Shown here in pieces: positions 35,347 to 43,018 of a DNA stretch of 45,447 nucleotides. The stretch is from RGIG3009 sp045578425 (GTDB lineage: Bacteria; Bacillota; Clostridia; Oscillospirales; Acutalibacteraceae). The DNA is taken from the NCBI GenBank assembly GCA_045578425.1, contig JAZNKF010000016.1:1-45447 (forward strand). The letters are read 5' to 3'. The first letter of the stretch is position 1. Each line of letters begins with the position of its first letter. The notes beneath the pieces were generated by a model. That model had not been told where the DNA came from. It did no database searches and saw only the letters and a program-made list of their open reading frames with translations. Position numbers and translations under genes: made by a program.

Positions 35347-36735
35347 ATGAAAAAAATCAACATTACCGACATTACGCTCAAAAAACTTTCGGAGGATAGG
35401 GCGGTATCGTTGCTGTTCCGTGAAAAATCTGCAGTTGCCAACTGTGCAGACACCATTGGTGTAGATGCGGTGGAATTACCGGCGGTAAAATCCGTTCGCG
35501 AAGATACCATTATTTACAAAACCATTTCGCAAAACGTGCAAAACGCGGTGGTGGCGATTCCTGTTGGGTTTACTGCCGAAGATGTTGCCGTCGCTTGGGA
35601 ATGTGTGAAAGAGGCAAAAAATTCTCGTTTGCAAATTGAAGTGCCGGTATCTACCATTCAAATGGAATATACCTATCATGTAAAGCAAGAAAAAATGCTC
35701 CAAAAAATTGCCGAACTTGTCAAAACGGCAAAAGCCCTTTGCAGTGATGTGGAGTTTTCGGCGTTGGATGCCACCCGTGCCGACGAAGATTTCTTGATTG
35801 CTGCGGCAAAAGAAGCCGCGGCAAATGGTGCGAACATCATCACCCTCTGCGACGATGCGGGCGTTTCCACTCCCGATGACATCGCGGTTTTGGTAGCAAA
35901 AGTAAAAGAGGCGGTAACCGTTCCCGTTTACGTTCAAGTTTCCGACCGTATCAACATGGCAGTGGCTGCCGCGTTTGCTGCTGTTAAAAACGGTGCCGAT
36001 GGTCTTAAATGTGCAATGGCTGGCAAAAATGCGTTACTCACGGGCGAAATTTCGGATGCGGTCAACACCTGCGGTGCACAAATTGATGCCGAAATCAAAC
36101 TAAACAACACCAAAATTCATGCCTCTATCGAGGATATGGTATCGAACATTCGTCATGATGCGTATGAATCGCAAGATACCGTGAGCGAAAAAAACAAAAT
36201 CTTGTTGGATACCGATTCCACCGTGGGGCAAGTGGCTGCGGCCGCTGCTTTGTTGGGTTACGAACTTTCGGATTCCGATATCGGCAACGTGTATAAAACA
36301 CTCATGCAAGTCTGCGACAAAAAAAGCACTGTGGGTGCCAAAGAATTGGAAGCGGTGATTGCGAGTTCCGCCATGCAAGCACCGTCTACCTATCATTTTG
36401 AAAGCTATACCACCACCAGCAGTAACGTTGCCAGTTCCATGTCTCAAGTGACCTTAAAATGCAACGATGAAATCATCTGCGGTGTCAGCAACGGTGATGG
36501 ACCGATTGATTCCGCTTTTCGCGCTATTGAACAATGTGTCGGCCATCACTACGAACTGGATGATTTCCAAGTACAATCCGTTACCGAGGGTAAAGAAGCC
36601 TTGGGTTCCGCTTTGGTGAGGTTGCGCAACAACGGCAAATTATATTCCGGCAACGGTACTTCTACCGATATTGTGGCGGCAAGTATACGCGCGTATATTA
36701 ATGCGCTGAACAAAATCGTATTTGAGGAGGCATAA
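35347..36735 (+). CDS. 2-isopropylmalate synthase homologue lacking catalytic residues (pseudoenzyme)
   Basis: A 462-residue relative of LeuA. Homology is clear in the barrel (MEYTYHVKQEKMLQKIAELVKTAKALCSDVEFSALDATRADEDFL, read in pieces), the linker (AAALLGYELSDSDIGNVYK) and the C-terminal regulatory domain (about 345-462, SNGDGPIDSAFRAIE). The first-strand motif TTLRDGEQ is replaced by ITLKKLSED (K12-K13 for Arg-Asp). The metal HxH of VHCHNDLG has become VQVSD (Q197, S199). The NGIGERAGN and HESGIHQDG signatures are lost. It should bind neither divalent metal nor acetyl-CoA in the usual way. GAAAGGAG lies 8 nt before ATG 35347. T-box controlled, and 1 bp from the next gene. Confidence 0.85.
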   Translation: MKKINITDITLKKLSEDRAVSLLFREKSAVANCADTIGVDAVELPAVKSVREDTIIYKTISQNVQNAVVAIPVGFTAEDVAVAWECVKEAKNSRLQIEVPVSTIQMEYTYHVKQEKMLQKIAELVKTAKALCSDVEFSALDATRADEDFLIAAAKEAAANGANIITLCDDAGVSTPDDIAVLVAKVKEAVTVPVYVQVSDRINMAVAAAFAAVKNGADGLKCAMAGKNALLTGEISDAVNTCGAQIDAEIKLNNTKIHASIEDMVSNIRHDAYESQDTVSEKNKILLDTDSTVGQVAAAAALLGYELSDSDIGNVYKTLMQVCDKKSTVGAKELEAVIASSAMQAPSTYHFESYTTTSSNVASSMSQVTLKCNDEIICGVSNGDGPIDSAFRAIEQCVGHHYELDDFQVQSVTEGKEALGSALVRLRNNGKLYSGNGTSTDIVAASIRAYINALNKIVFEEA

Positions 36736-36736
36736 C

Positions 36737-39196
36737 ATGAAAATTGCATTTTCGACCAAAAATGTCAATCGCGCTTCTTTTCTTGACATTTGTCGTTATG
36801 CCTATGATTACGGTTTTGAGGGCTTTGAGATATACGACGCTGTCAAAGAACGGGGTTCCCATCACGACAGTATTTTGCGGCGTGACCGTTTGGCGGAAGC
36901 CAAACGGAAATTAGTTAATCGCAACCTTTCCGTTTGTGCTTTGCGCATGCCCCAACCGTTGGAAAACGAGGAAACAACGGCAGAACTTGTCCAAAAATAC
37001 GTAGATATGGCGGCAACGGCGGGTGTCGAGAACGTAATTGTTCGTTTGGAACAAGAAGTTTTGCTTGATACGTTGGATGAAAAACTGGTTGTCGCCATCA
37101 AGCAAGCCGAAGCGAAAGACGTTAACTTGTTGTTCGAAACGGTGGGTTACCTTGCTAACACCGAAAACGTTTTGGGCATCATTAACCATTTTGCCTCGGC
37201 GGCTATCGGCGCTTCGTGGAACGTTCGCGGCACGTATTTTGCCGCAGGCGAAACAGCGGAAACCACCATCAAAAATCTGGGTGCTTATATCAAATATGTG
37301 CGCTTGGGGGATATCAAAGACGGTAAAACCGTTTTGATTGGCGAAGGCGATTTGGACGTGGAAAAATTGCTGGGCGCCCTTTCTTCGCTGAATTACGAAG
37401 GATACATTTGCGCCGCGTGGAACGAAGAAATTTGCGATGCCGATATTGTTCTTACCCATTTTACCAACTATATCTCCGCACTTAACCGCGAAAAAAGGAC
37501 CTTTGACCACGCCTACTATAACCGTGCCAAAACCGGCACCTTTGTTTGGAAAAAATACGACGTTGTCGAAGCCACGTTTTCGCAAGTGCTGGATACGATG
37601 GCAGAAACCTATCCCGACCAATATGCCTTTAAATACCCCACGCTGGATTATACCCGCACGTATGAGCAATTCCGCCGTGACGTGGACGAATGTGCGGCGG
37701 CGCTTATCTCGTTGGGTGTTAAAGCGGGAGACCACGTGGCGGTGTGGGCGACCAATGTTCCGCAATGGTTTGTCACGTTTTGGGCAACTACCAAAATCGG
37801 TGCGGTACTGGTGACAGTGAATACCGCCTATAAAATTCACGAAATTGAATATCTGCTTCGCCAATCCGATACCCACACGTTGGTAATGATTGAGGATTGC
37901 AAAGATATTAACTACAAAGAGATTATCGAAGAACTGTGCCCCGAACTGAAAACTCTTCAACCGGGCAAGCCACTGTATTCCAAGAACTTGCCGTTTTTGC
38001 GCAACGTGGTAACCGTTGGCTTTTCCATGGACGGGTGTCTCACATGGGAACAAATGCTTTCCCGTTCTTCGCTCGTCCCGCGTGAAGAAGTGCGCCGCCG
38101 TGCTTCGCTCGTCAAACCCGACGACGTGTGTAATATGCAGTATACGTCGGGTACCACGGGATTCCCCAAAGGGGTTATGCTGACGCACCGTAACATCGTC
38201 AACAACGGCAAGGTTATCGGTGACAGAATGGACTTGTCCACCGCCGACCGCATGATGATTCAAGTACCGATGTTCCATTGTTTCGGCATGGTTCTTTCCA
38301 TGACTTCTATGATGACGCACGGTGGCACGTTGTGTCCGATTCCGTATTTTTCGCCCAAATCCTCGCTGGCTTGTGTCAACGACGAACGCATCACTTGCTT
38401 TAATGGTGTTCCTACCATGTTCATTGCTATGTTTAATCATCCCGATTTTGCCAAAACCGATTTTTCGTATATGCGCACAGGGATTATGGCGGGCGCCAAC
38501 TGTCCGGCGGATTTGATGCGCCGCGCGAGTGTGGAAATGAACATGCGCGAAATCATCTCGGTTTACGGTCAAACGGAAGCTTCCCCCGGTTGTACCATGG
38601 GTGAGGTGAATGAAGACCTCGACCACCGTGTCGAAACAGTGGGCAGTGCGTTTCCCGGCGTGGAGTGTAAAATCATCGACCCCGAAACGGGTGATGAACT
38701 TCCCGACGGCGAAAGCGGCGAATTTGTTGCCCGTGGTTTCAATATCATGAAAGGGTATTACAAAATGCCCGAAGCCACCGCACAAGCGATTGATGCCGAC
38801 GGATGGCTCCATTCAGGGGATATTTGTATGCGTACCCCCGACGGTTACTACAAGGTGACCGGTCGCTTAAAAGATATGATTATCCGCGGCGGTGAAAACC
38901 TGTATCCCCGCGAAATCGAGGAATTCTATTTGACCAACCCCAAGGTGCGCGACGTGCAAGTGGTGGGTGTCCCCGACGAAAAATACGGTGAGGAATGTTG
39001 CGCGTGGATCATTCTTCACAAGGGAACCACCGCCGACGAAGCGGAAATGCGCGAATTTGGCAACGCCTCCATTGCGCGCCACAAAGTCCCCAAATACTTC
39101 CTTTTTGTCGACGAATTCCCGATGAACGCTGCGGGTAAAATCCTCAAATACAAAATGCGCGACGAATCGGCAGAAAAACTGGGACTCAAAAAATAA
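36737..39196 (+). CDS. TIM-barrel (sugar isomerase/epimerase-like) fused to acyl-CoA synthetase
   Basis: An 819-residue fusion. Residues 1-250 resemble xylose-isomerase-like TIM barrels (AP-endonuclease 2 fold): FEIYDAVKERG, LLFETVGYLANTENV, GEGDLDVEKLLGALSSLNYEGY. Residues about 275-819 are an AMP-forming acyl-CoA synthetase with all core motifs: YTSGTTGFPKGVMLTHRN, SVYGQTEASPG, DGWLHSGDICMRT, GRLKDMIIRGGENLYPREIEE and the catalytic-lysine region MNAAGKILKYK. In the barrel the second metal motif reads SWNVRGTYF (Asn and Arg where Asp and His are expected), so it may be non-catalytic. GAGGAGG lies 6 nt before the ATG. It is coupled to the pseudo-IPMS gene. The acid substrate is unknown. The last 19 codons recur exactly at 40622. 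Confidence 0.87.
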   Translation: MKIAFSTKNVNRASFLDICRYAYDYGFEGFEIYDAVKERGSHHDSILRRDRLAEAKRKLVNRNLSVCALRMPQPLENEETTAELVQKYVDMAATAGVENVIVRLEQEVLLDTLDEKLVVAIKQAEAKDVNLLFETVGYLANTENVLGIINHFASAAIGASWNVRGTYFAAGETAETTIKNLGAYIKYVRLGDIKDGKTVLIGEGDLDVEKLLGALSSLNYEGYICAAWNEEICDADIVLTHFTNYISALNREKRTFDHAYYNRAKTGTFVWKKYDVVEATFSQVLDTMAETYPDQYAFKYPTLDYTRTYEQFRRDVDECAAALISLGVKAGDHVAVWATNVPQWFVTFWATTKIGAVLVTVNTAYKIHEIEYLLRQSDTHTLVMIEDCKDINYKEIIEELCPELKTLQPGKPLYSKNLPFLRNVVTVGFSMDGCLTWEQMLSRSSLVPREEVRRRASLVKPDDVCNMQYTSGTTGFPKGVMLTHRNIVNNGKVIGDRMDLSTADRMMIQVPMFHCFGMVLSMTSMMTHGGTLCPIPYFSPKSSLACVNDERITCFNGVPTMFIAMFNHPDFAKTDFSYMRTGIMAGANCPADLMRRASVEMNMREIISVYGQTEASPGCTMGEVNEDLDHRVETVGSAFPGVECKIIDPETGDELPDGESGEFVARGFNIMKGYYKMPEATAQAIDADGWLHSGDICMRTPDGYYKVTGRLKDMIIRGGENLYPREIEEFYLTNPKVRDVQVVGVPDEKYGEECCAWIILHKGTTADEAEMREFGNASIARHKVPKYFLFVDEFPMNAAGKILKYKMRDESAEKLGLKK

Positions 39197-39197
39197 A
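39137..39197 (+). repeat. 61-bp direct repeat, copy 1 (3' end of the ligase gene)
   Basis: Identical base for base to 40622-40682; contains the last 19 codons and stop of the fusion ligase. A diverged match continues downstream (CGGAACGAAAGT after both copies). The copies are 1,485 bp apart. Confidence 0.95.
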
Positions 39198-39226
39198 AAC
39201 ACAAAAAACAGGCACGGAACGAAAGT

Positions 39227-39269
39227 AAACCGCCCCAATTTGTGCGGACAGCACAAATTGGGGCGGTTT
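39227..39269. terminator. Terminator after the ligase gene (left of the inserted segment)
   Basis: A 19-bp perfect inverted repeat (AAACCGCCCCAATTTGTGC) with a 5-nt loop. It differs from the terminator after the second repeat copy, as if supplied by the inserted segment. Confidence 0.82.
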
Positions 39270-39310
39270 AAAAACTCCCATACACCTTTTATTATACGGT
39301 TTTTCGCTTG

Positions 39311-39369
39311 TTTGAAATAGCGGTTTAAAGTCCCTCGAATGTTTTGCCGTGTCGAGGAGGCTCGTCTTG
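39311..39369 (-). pseudogene. Probable rubrerythrin 3'-end remnant
   Basis: On the minus strand the segment reads DEPPRHGKTFEG, then a one-base deletion, then NRYFK. The intact rubrerythrin at 42422-42991 ends DEARHGKAFEGLLNRYFK. Several nucleotide differences are synonymous, which favours true homology over chance. No upstream coding portion is recognisable. Short, so moderate confidence. Confidence 0.4.
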
Positions 39370-39449
39370 AAACTACCTCCGAAAACCGCTTGAATAAAGG
39401 GCTTTGCTATTGAATTTTCAAAAATCCAACTTTTGTTGTCACCCCAAAT

Positions 39450-39851
39450 TCAAGTTTCGTTTTCCGTGTCATTTTCTTCGTGTTTACGAGAAATTAGTCG
39501 CCAAAATAACGGAAATACACTCCAAAACAACACCCAAAGTATAAAGTAGATAACAATTCTTGTTTCGCCTTGCAAATTAAAAGGCAAAACATGAGCCACT
39601 ATAATTAACAGAAAATTGTAAGCGCAAAATAAAGACTTTAATTTCTCGTCAACAATTATTTTGCTATATCTTATGCAATAAATTGGTAGTGCAACTATAA
39701 GCCAAGCAAATAGAATTAACATTGCTAAACCAAGACCGCCATAGCCCTCCCCAGTGGAAGTGACATTGATTATTTTTACAAGTGCTACCCAAAAAGCAAT
39801 GAACCCAAAAGAAAAAACAAGCGGGTAAATATATTTTTTTAGTTTTCTCAC
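39450..39851 (-). CDS. Small membrane protein, unknown
   Basis: A 133-residue protein with four predicted membrane segments (YPLVFSFGFIAFWVALV, GLGLAMLILFAWLIVALPIY, LFCAYNFLLIIVAHVLPF, IVIYFILWVLFWSVFPLFW) and a charged C-terminus (RKHEENDTENE). The GTG start has GGGGGT just upstream and lies 4 bp after the neighbouring 206-residue membrane protein, so the two form one transcript. Both lie between the 61-bp repeats, and their AT-rich codon use differs from the flanking genes, pointing to acquisition. I do not recognise the family. Confidence 0.7.
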   Translation of the reverse strand: MRKLKKYIYPLVFSFGFIAFWVALVKIINVTSTGEGYGGLGLAMLILFAWLIVALPIYCIRYSKIIVDEKLKSLFCAYNFLLIIVAHVLPFNLQGETRIVIYFILWVLFWSVFPLFWRLISRKHEENDTENET

Positions 39852-39855
39852 AAAA

Positions 39856-40476
39856 TTACCCCCAAAGTTCTTTGCCGGTGGTCAAAATGTAAAAGCTCAT
39901 ATAAAACAGTATGTCTGATAACACCAACAACAGTGCTCCTATATTTATCGGAGAAATATCGGTTGGAACACTTTGTAAATATGCAAAACCACCGACGAGG
40001 ACAAAATTAACGATAACGGTGGCAAGGGATATTATTGCACAGCCGAGCGCACCAACTTGTAGCAAGTAAATGTATTTGAAAGAAAGTGTGCCTATAGCCG
40101 CAAGTATAAGTGCGACAACCATTAAAAACGGACACACAAACAGCAAGATATGTTTGGGGCGATAAATGAGTAACGGGAGAATGGAAAAGATTGATGAAAG
40201 AGAAATACAAGAACGAAGAGCAGCTATCCCAAAGGCAAGGGGTAATAACCAGCGTTTCAAGCGATATTCTTTCTTGTAGGTAAGAAAAAACACAAGCGCA
40301 AGAATCGGTGGAATGAGCGGCATAAGGTAGACAAACAGATAGTCTGCGGTGTATTCGAAGTTTTGAAAAAGAACCACAAGAAGAGGCCCAAAATGAGAAA
40401 ACAGCATGATTGTGTTAAATACGGAAAAGCAAACGACAACAATGCGTTTTCTCTTGTTGTGCAAAATGCGTTCCAT
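39856..40476 (-). CDS. Multispanning membrane protein, unknown
   Basis: A 206-residue protein with about six hydrophobic segments and few soluble regions. The start is taken as ATG 40476 (MERILHNKRKR) because GGGGTGA lies 5 nt upstream; the frame is open ten codons further. It is first in a two-gene operon with 39450-39851. It sits inside the segment bounded by 61-bp repeats, and its composition is AT-rich relative to neighbours. No motif suggests a transport or enzymatic class. Confidence 0.7.
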   Translation of the reverse strand: MERILHNKRKRIVVVCFSVFNTIMLFSHFGPLLVVLFQNFEYTADYLFVYLMPLIPPILALVFFLTYKKEYRLKRWLLPLAFGIAALRSCISLSSIFSILPLLIYRPKHILLFVCPFLMVVALILAAIGTLSFKYIYLLQVGALGCAIISLATVIVNFVLVGGFAYLQSVPTDISPINIGALLLVLSDILFYMSFYILTTGKELWG

Positions 40477-40510
40477 GAAATCACCCCAAAACAAAAGATA
40501 AGTCACCTAA

Positions 40511-40539
40511 ATGATAGCATATCCTTGTTACTTTTACAA
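40511..40539 (-). promoter_or_regulatory. Promoter of the inserted membrane-protein pair
   Basis: Minus strand: -35 TTGTAA (40534-40539), 17-bp spacer, -10 TATCAT (40511-40516) with extended TGC. Confidence 0.55.
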
Positions 40540-40621
40540 TGCTTTATTATTTGAAGGGTTGCTCAACAGATGTTTCAATTAATTTTATCACCTCCCCTGA
40601 CAAGTGGAGGCTATGTGTTGC

Positions 40622-40682
40622 AAAATCCTCAAATACAAAATGCGCGACGAATCGGCAGAAAAACTGGGACTCAAAAAATAAA
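40622..40682 (+). repeat. 61-bp direct repeat, copy 2
   Basis: An exact copy of the 3' end of the fusion ligase gene (codons plus stop) with no gene body upstream. It is followed at once by a strong terminator that was probably the original ligase terminator. Confidence 0.95.
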
Positions 40683-40684
40683 TA

Positions 40685-40724
40685 AACCCGAGGGCGCGGA
40701 ACGAAAGTTCCGTGCCCTCGGGTT
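40685..40724. terminator. Bidirectional terminator between repeat copy 2 and the glycosidase
   Basis: The stem AACCCGAGGGCGCGGAAC with a GAAA loop; one non-Watson-Crick position in 18; T5 follows. Serves the minus-strand glycosidase gene as well. Confidence 0.88.
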
Positions 40725-40730
40725 TTTCTT

Positions 40731-41687
40731 TTATGCGTATTGGTTAAACAAATCGTGATAGGGGCGAATTTCGAAGTTTTCATCCAAAAAGCCCATGTAT
40801 AAACCTTTGCCGGTGCCATAGGTATCCACGGGATGTAAATCTGCCACAGGAGAGGTGCAAAGTGCGTGGACTAAATAGCCAACGCCATATTTGTTGTAAG
40901 TGGCAAGTTCCGTTTCGAGGAAGTATTTGCGCGTTTCTGCGGTGGGGGTGCCCCAAATGCATTCGGTGATGATATACGGTTTCCCAAAAGATTCCACGGC
41001 ATCAATGCGAGCTTTGAAGGCTGTGTCAAATTCTTCCGGTGACAAATGTTGCTCGTTGTATGGATGCAAACTAAACACGTCAACGTACGGTGCCAACAGG
41101 GCAACATCGCAAATGGAGGGGTTACCTTTGTTCGGAAAACTTTGTGTGCCGACGGTGATTTTTCTGTTATCAATCTCGCGAACGGCAAAAATCATTTCTT
41201 TTAAAAAGTTTGTAACCTTTTCATAACCGGCCGCGTTGCCACGACCCATAACCAAATTATACGGTTCGTTGGAAATATCGTGCATCAAAATGTTTTGCGT
41301 ATGAGCAATAGCCTTTACCGAATCTTGAATAAATTTTTTGTAAATTGGCATAAATTGGTCGGTAAGACTTGCGGGAACAAACCCACCAAAAGAGGGGACA
41401 CCAAACCAACCGTTAAAGTAGGTGGGGATAATCCAAAGCCCTGTTTCGGTCAAAATATCAACTGCTTCCTTAATGGCGCTCAAATAACGCGTTTTATCGG
41501 CTAAATAGGCATCCAAAGAAAACCAAATGCGGATAGTGTTCATGCCCGGGAATTTTTCTTGCCCTTTTTTAACCATAAAACGGTAATGTTCCGGGTCAAA
41601 GTTCAACCATTCTGTCAGACCGGTGCTGCACCAGTCGCCGTGCAGATTAAAACCACGAATATGTGCATACGGTTTATTGTATTCCAT
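40731..41687 (-). CDS. GH5-like (clan A) glycoside hydrolase
   Basis: A 318-residue (beta/alpha)8 retaining glycosidase of the cellulase/mannanase type. The acid/base glutamate is E141 in DISNEPYN and the nucleophile is E242 in IITECIWG, with HPYN at 208-211 between them, all as in clan A. There is no signal peptide or membrane anchor, so it should act on oligosaccharides in the cytoplasm. ATG 41687 is used, preceded by AAAGGAGTGG. Frames further upstream run through the promoter. Exact substrate unknown (beta-mannoside or beta-glucoside possible). Monocistronic. Confidence 0.85.
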   Translation of the reverse strand: MEYNKPYAHIRGFNLHGDWCSTGLTEWLNFDPEHYRFMVKKGQEKFPGMNTIRIWFSLDAYLADKTRYLSAIKEAVDILTETGLWIIPTYFNGWFGVPSFGGFVPASLTDQFMPIYKKFIQDSVKAIAHTQNILMHDISNEPYNLVMGRGNAAGYEKVTNFLKEMIFAVREIDNRKITVGTQSFPNKGNPSICDVALLAPYVDVFSLHPYNEQHLSPEEFDTAFKARIDAVESFGKPYIITECIWGTPTAETRKYFLETELATYNKYGVGYLVHALCTSPVADLHPVDTYGTGKGLYMGFLDENFEIRPYHDLFNQYA

Positions 41688-41735
41688 GTAAAGCCACTCC
41701 TTTTTTGTCAACAGGATAAAGTGCCTTTTTTTCAA

Positions 41736-41764
41736 TTTATACCACAAAAAGCGAAACAAGGCAA
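41736..41764 (-). promoter_or_regulatory. Promoter of the GH5-like gene
   Basis: Minus strand: -35 TTGCCT (41759-41764), 17-bp spacer, -10 TATAAA (41736-41741) with extended TGG. Confidence 0.6.
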
Positions 41765-41795
41765 TATTTTCACCAAATTTTACAAATGATTTATT

Positions 41796-41840
41796 TAAAG
41801 CCAAGAAAGCACGGATAAAATCCGTGCTTTCTTGGCTTTA
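41796..41840 (-). terminator. Terminator after ferritin
   Basis: A 20-bp perfect inverted repeat (TAAAGCCAAGAAAGCACGGA) with a 5-nt loop, starting just after the ferritin stop. Confidence 0.88.
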
Positions 41841-41842
41841 AC

Positions 41843-42355
41843 TTATAAAACAAGGCTGGGTGCAGTGTATACACGTGCGGCCAATTCTTGGTCTAACAAG
41901 TACAAACTCTTGGGGTCGTCACCAAACAGTTGATATTTATTCACCAATTTATCCGCATTTTCCTCTTCTTCCAACTGTTCTTTAACAAACCAGTCTAAGA
42001 ATTGCATGGTGCGGAAATCTTTTACGTCATAGGCGGCTTCGTAGATGTTGTGAATGAGCGACGTAACGTAGCGCTCGTGTTTTGCACCGGCAAGCAGCGG
42101 GTCCAGGTGCTTTTCAAAGACTTCGGCAGGTTTGTCAATAGCCTCCAAAGTCACTTTTACGCCATTGCTTTGCAAATAACGCAAGAATAACAACGCGTGG
42201 TCGCGTTCTTCTTGTGCTTGAATGGTGTACCAGTTGCCAAAACCGTCTAAATCGTTGTCAATATAATAATTGGCAATGTCTAAATACAGATAGGCACTGT
42301 AAAATTCTTTGTTGATTTGGTCGTTAAGTAGGGCGATTACTTTTTCGTTTAACAT
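41843..42355 (-). CDS. ftnA: Ferritin
   Basis: A 170-residue iron-storage ferritin that oxidises Fe(II) and stores it as mineral. Ferroxidase ligands are in place: E17 (NKEFYSAY), E50 and H53 (AQEERDHA), E94 (AKHERYV) and Q127 (WFVKEQLEEE). The start is ATG 42355 with AAGGAGG upstream; an ATG seven codons earlier lies before the Shine-Dalgarno. It is last in the perR-rubrerythrin-ferritin operon, so it is presumably induced by peroxide and limits Fenton chemistry. Confidence 0.94.
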   Translation of the reverse strand: MLNEKVIALLNDQINKEFYSAYLYLDIANYYIDNDLDGFGNWYTIQAQEERDHALLFLRYLQSNGVKVTLEAIDKPAEVFEKHLDPLLAGAKHERYVTSLIHNIYEAAYDVKDFRTMQFLDWFVKEQLEEEENADKLVNKYQLFGDDPKSLYLLDQELAARVYTAPSLVL

Positions 42356-42421
42356 ATAAAAACCTCCTTGTACCATAAGATAAAAAAGGGGAGCCGTTTT
42401 GCGACTCCCAAAGAAAGTTGC

Positions 42422-42991
42422 TTATTTGAAGTATCTGTTGAGGAGTCCTTCAAAAGCTTTGCCGTGACGAGCCTCGTCTTTTGCCATTTCGTGGACGGTG
42501 TCATGGATAGCATCATAGCCGAGTTCTTTGGCTTTGCGAGCCAAGACCATTTTACCTTCGGTGGCGCCGCATTCGGCATCTACGCGCATAGCCAAATTCT
42601 TTTTGGTGCTGTCGGTGACAACTTCGCCCAACAGTTCCGCAAATTTGGCAGCGTGCTCGGCTTCTTCATAAGCCGCTTTTTCCCAGTACAAACCGATTTC
42701 CGGATATCCTTCACGATGAGCCACGCGAGCCATTGCCAAATACATGCCGACTTCCGAACATTCACCGTTAAAGTTGTCGCGCAACATTTGTACTACTTCG
42801 GCGTCTACGCCTTGGGCAATGCCCACGCGATGTTCGTCTGCCCAAGTGCGGGGGCCGTTGGCAACTTCGGCTGCCGGCGCGGGCGCGCTTTCTTTAAACT
42901 TGGATGCATCGGCGTTGCAGATGGGGCATTTTGCCGGTGCCTCATCACCGTTGTGAACATAGCCGCAAACTAAACAAACATACTTTTTCAT
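42422..42991 (-). CDS. Reverse rubrerythrin (N-terminal rubredoxin domain plus di-iron domain)
   Basis: A 189-residue peroxide reductase of anaerobes. The rubredoxin-type Fe(Cys)4 domain is at the N-terminus (YVCLVCGYV ... CPICNADA), the reverse of classical rubrerythrin. A ferritin-like di-iron domain follows, with NFNGECSEVGMYLAMA, YEEAEHAAKF, VDAECGATEGK and AKDEARHGKAF carrying its ExxH-type ligands. Clostridial relatives reduce H2O2 and O2 with NADH-linked electron donors. It lies between perR and ftnA, with a GGAGG before the ATG. Confidence 0.94.
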   Translation of the reverse strand: MKKYVCLVCGYVHNGDEAPAKCPICNADASKFKESAPAPAAEVANGPRTWADEHRVGIAQGVDAEVVQMLRDNFNGECSEVGMYLAMARVAHREGYPEIGLYWEKAAYEEAEHAAKFAELLGEVVTDSTKKNLAMRVDAECGATEGKMVLARKAKELGYDAIHDTVHEMAKDEARHGKAFEGLLNRYFK

Positions 42992-43018
42992 AATAAAATT
43001 CCTCCTACAAATTGTTTT

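Noticed and set aside
36911..38812. A 633-codon open frame on the minus strand inside the fusion ligase gene
   Set aside because: Antisense shadow of a conserved coding gene; composition is His/Arg/Phe-rich and matches no family.
40560..40621. ACCTCCCCTGACAAGTGGAGG hairpin as a mobile-element end, given as halves CCTCC and GGAGG
   Set aside because: Only a 5-bp stem with no matching partner at the left boundary, so not supported as a terminal repeat.
40547..40819. A 90-codon minus-strand frame over repeat copy 2
   Set aside because: It is the antisense of the duplicated ligase end and terminator; an identical stretch appears antisense to copy 1.
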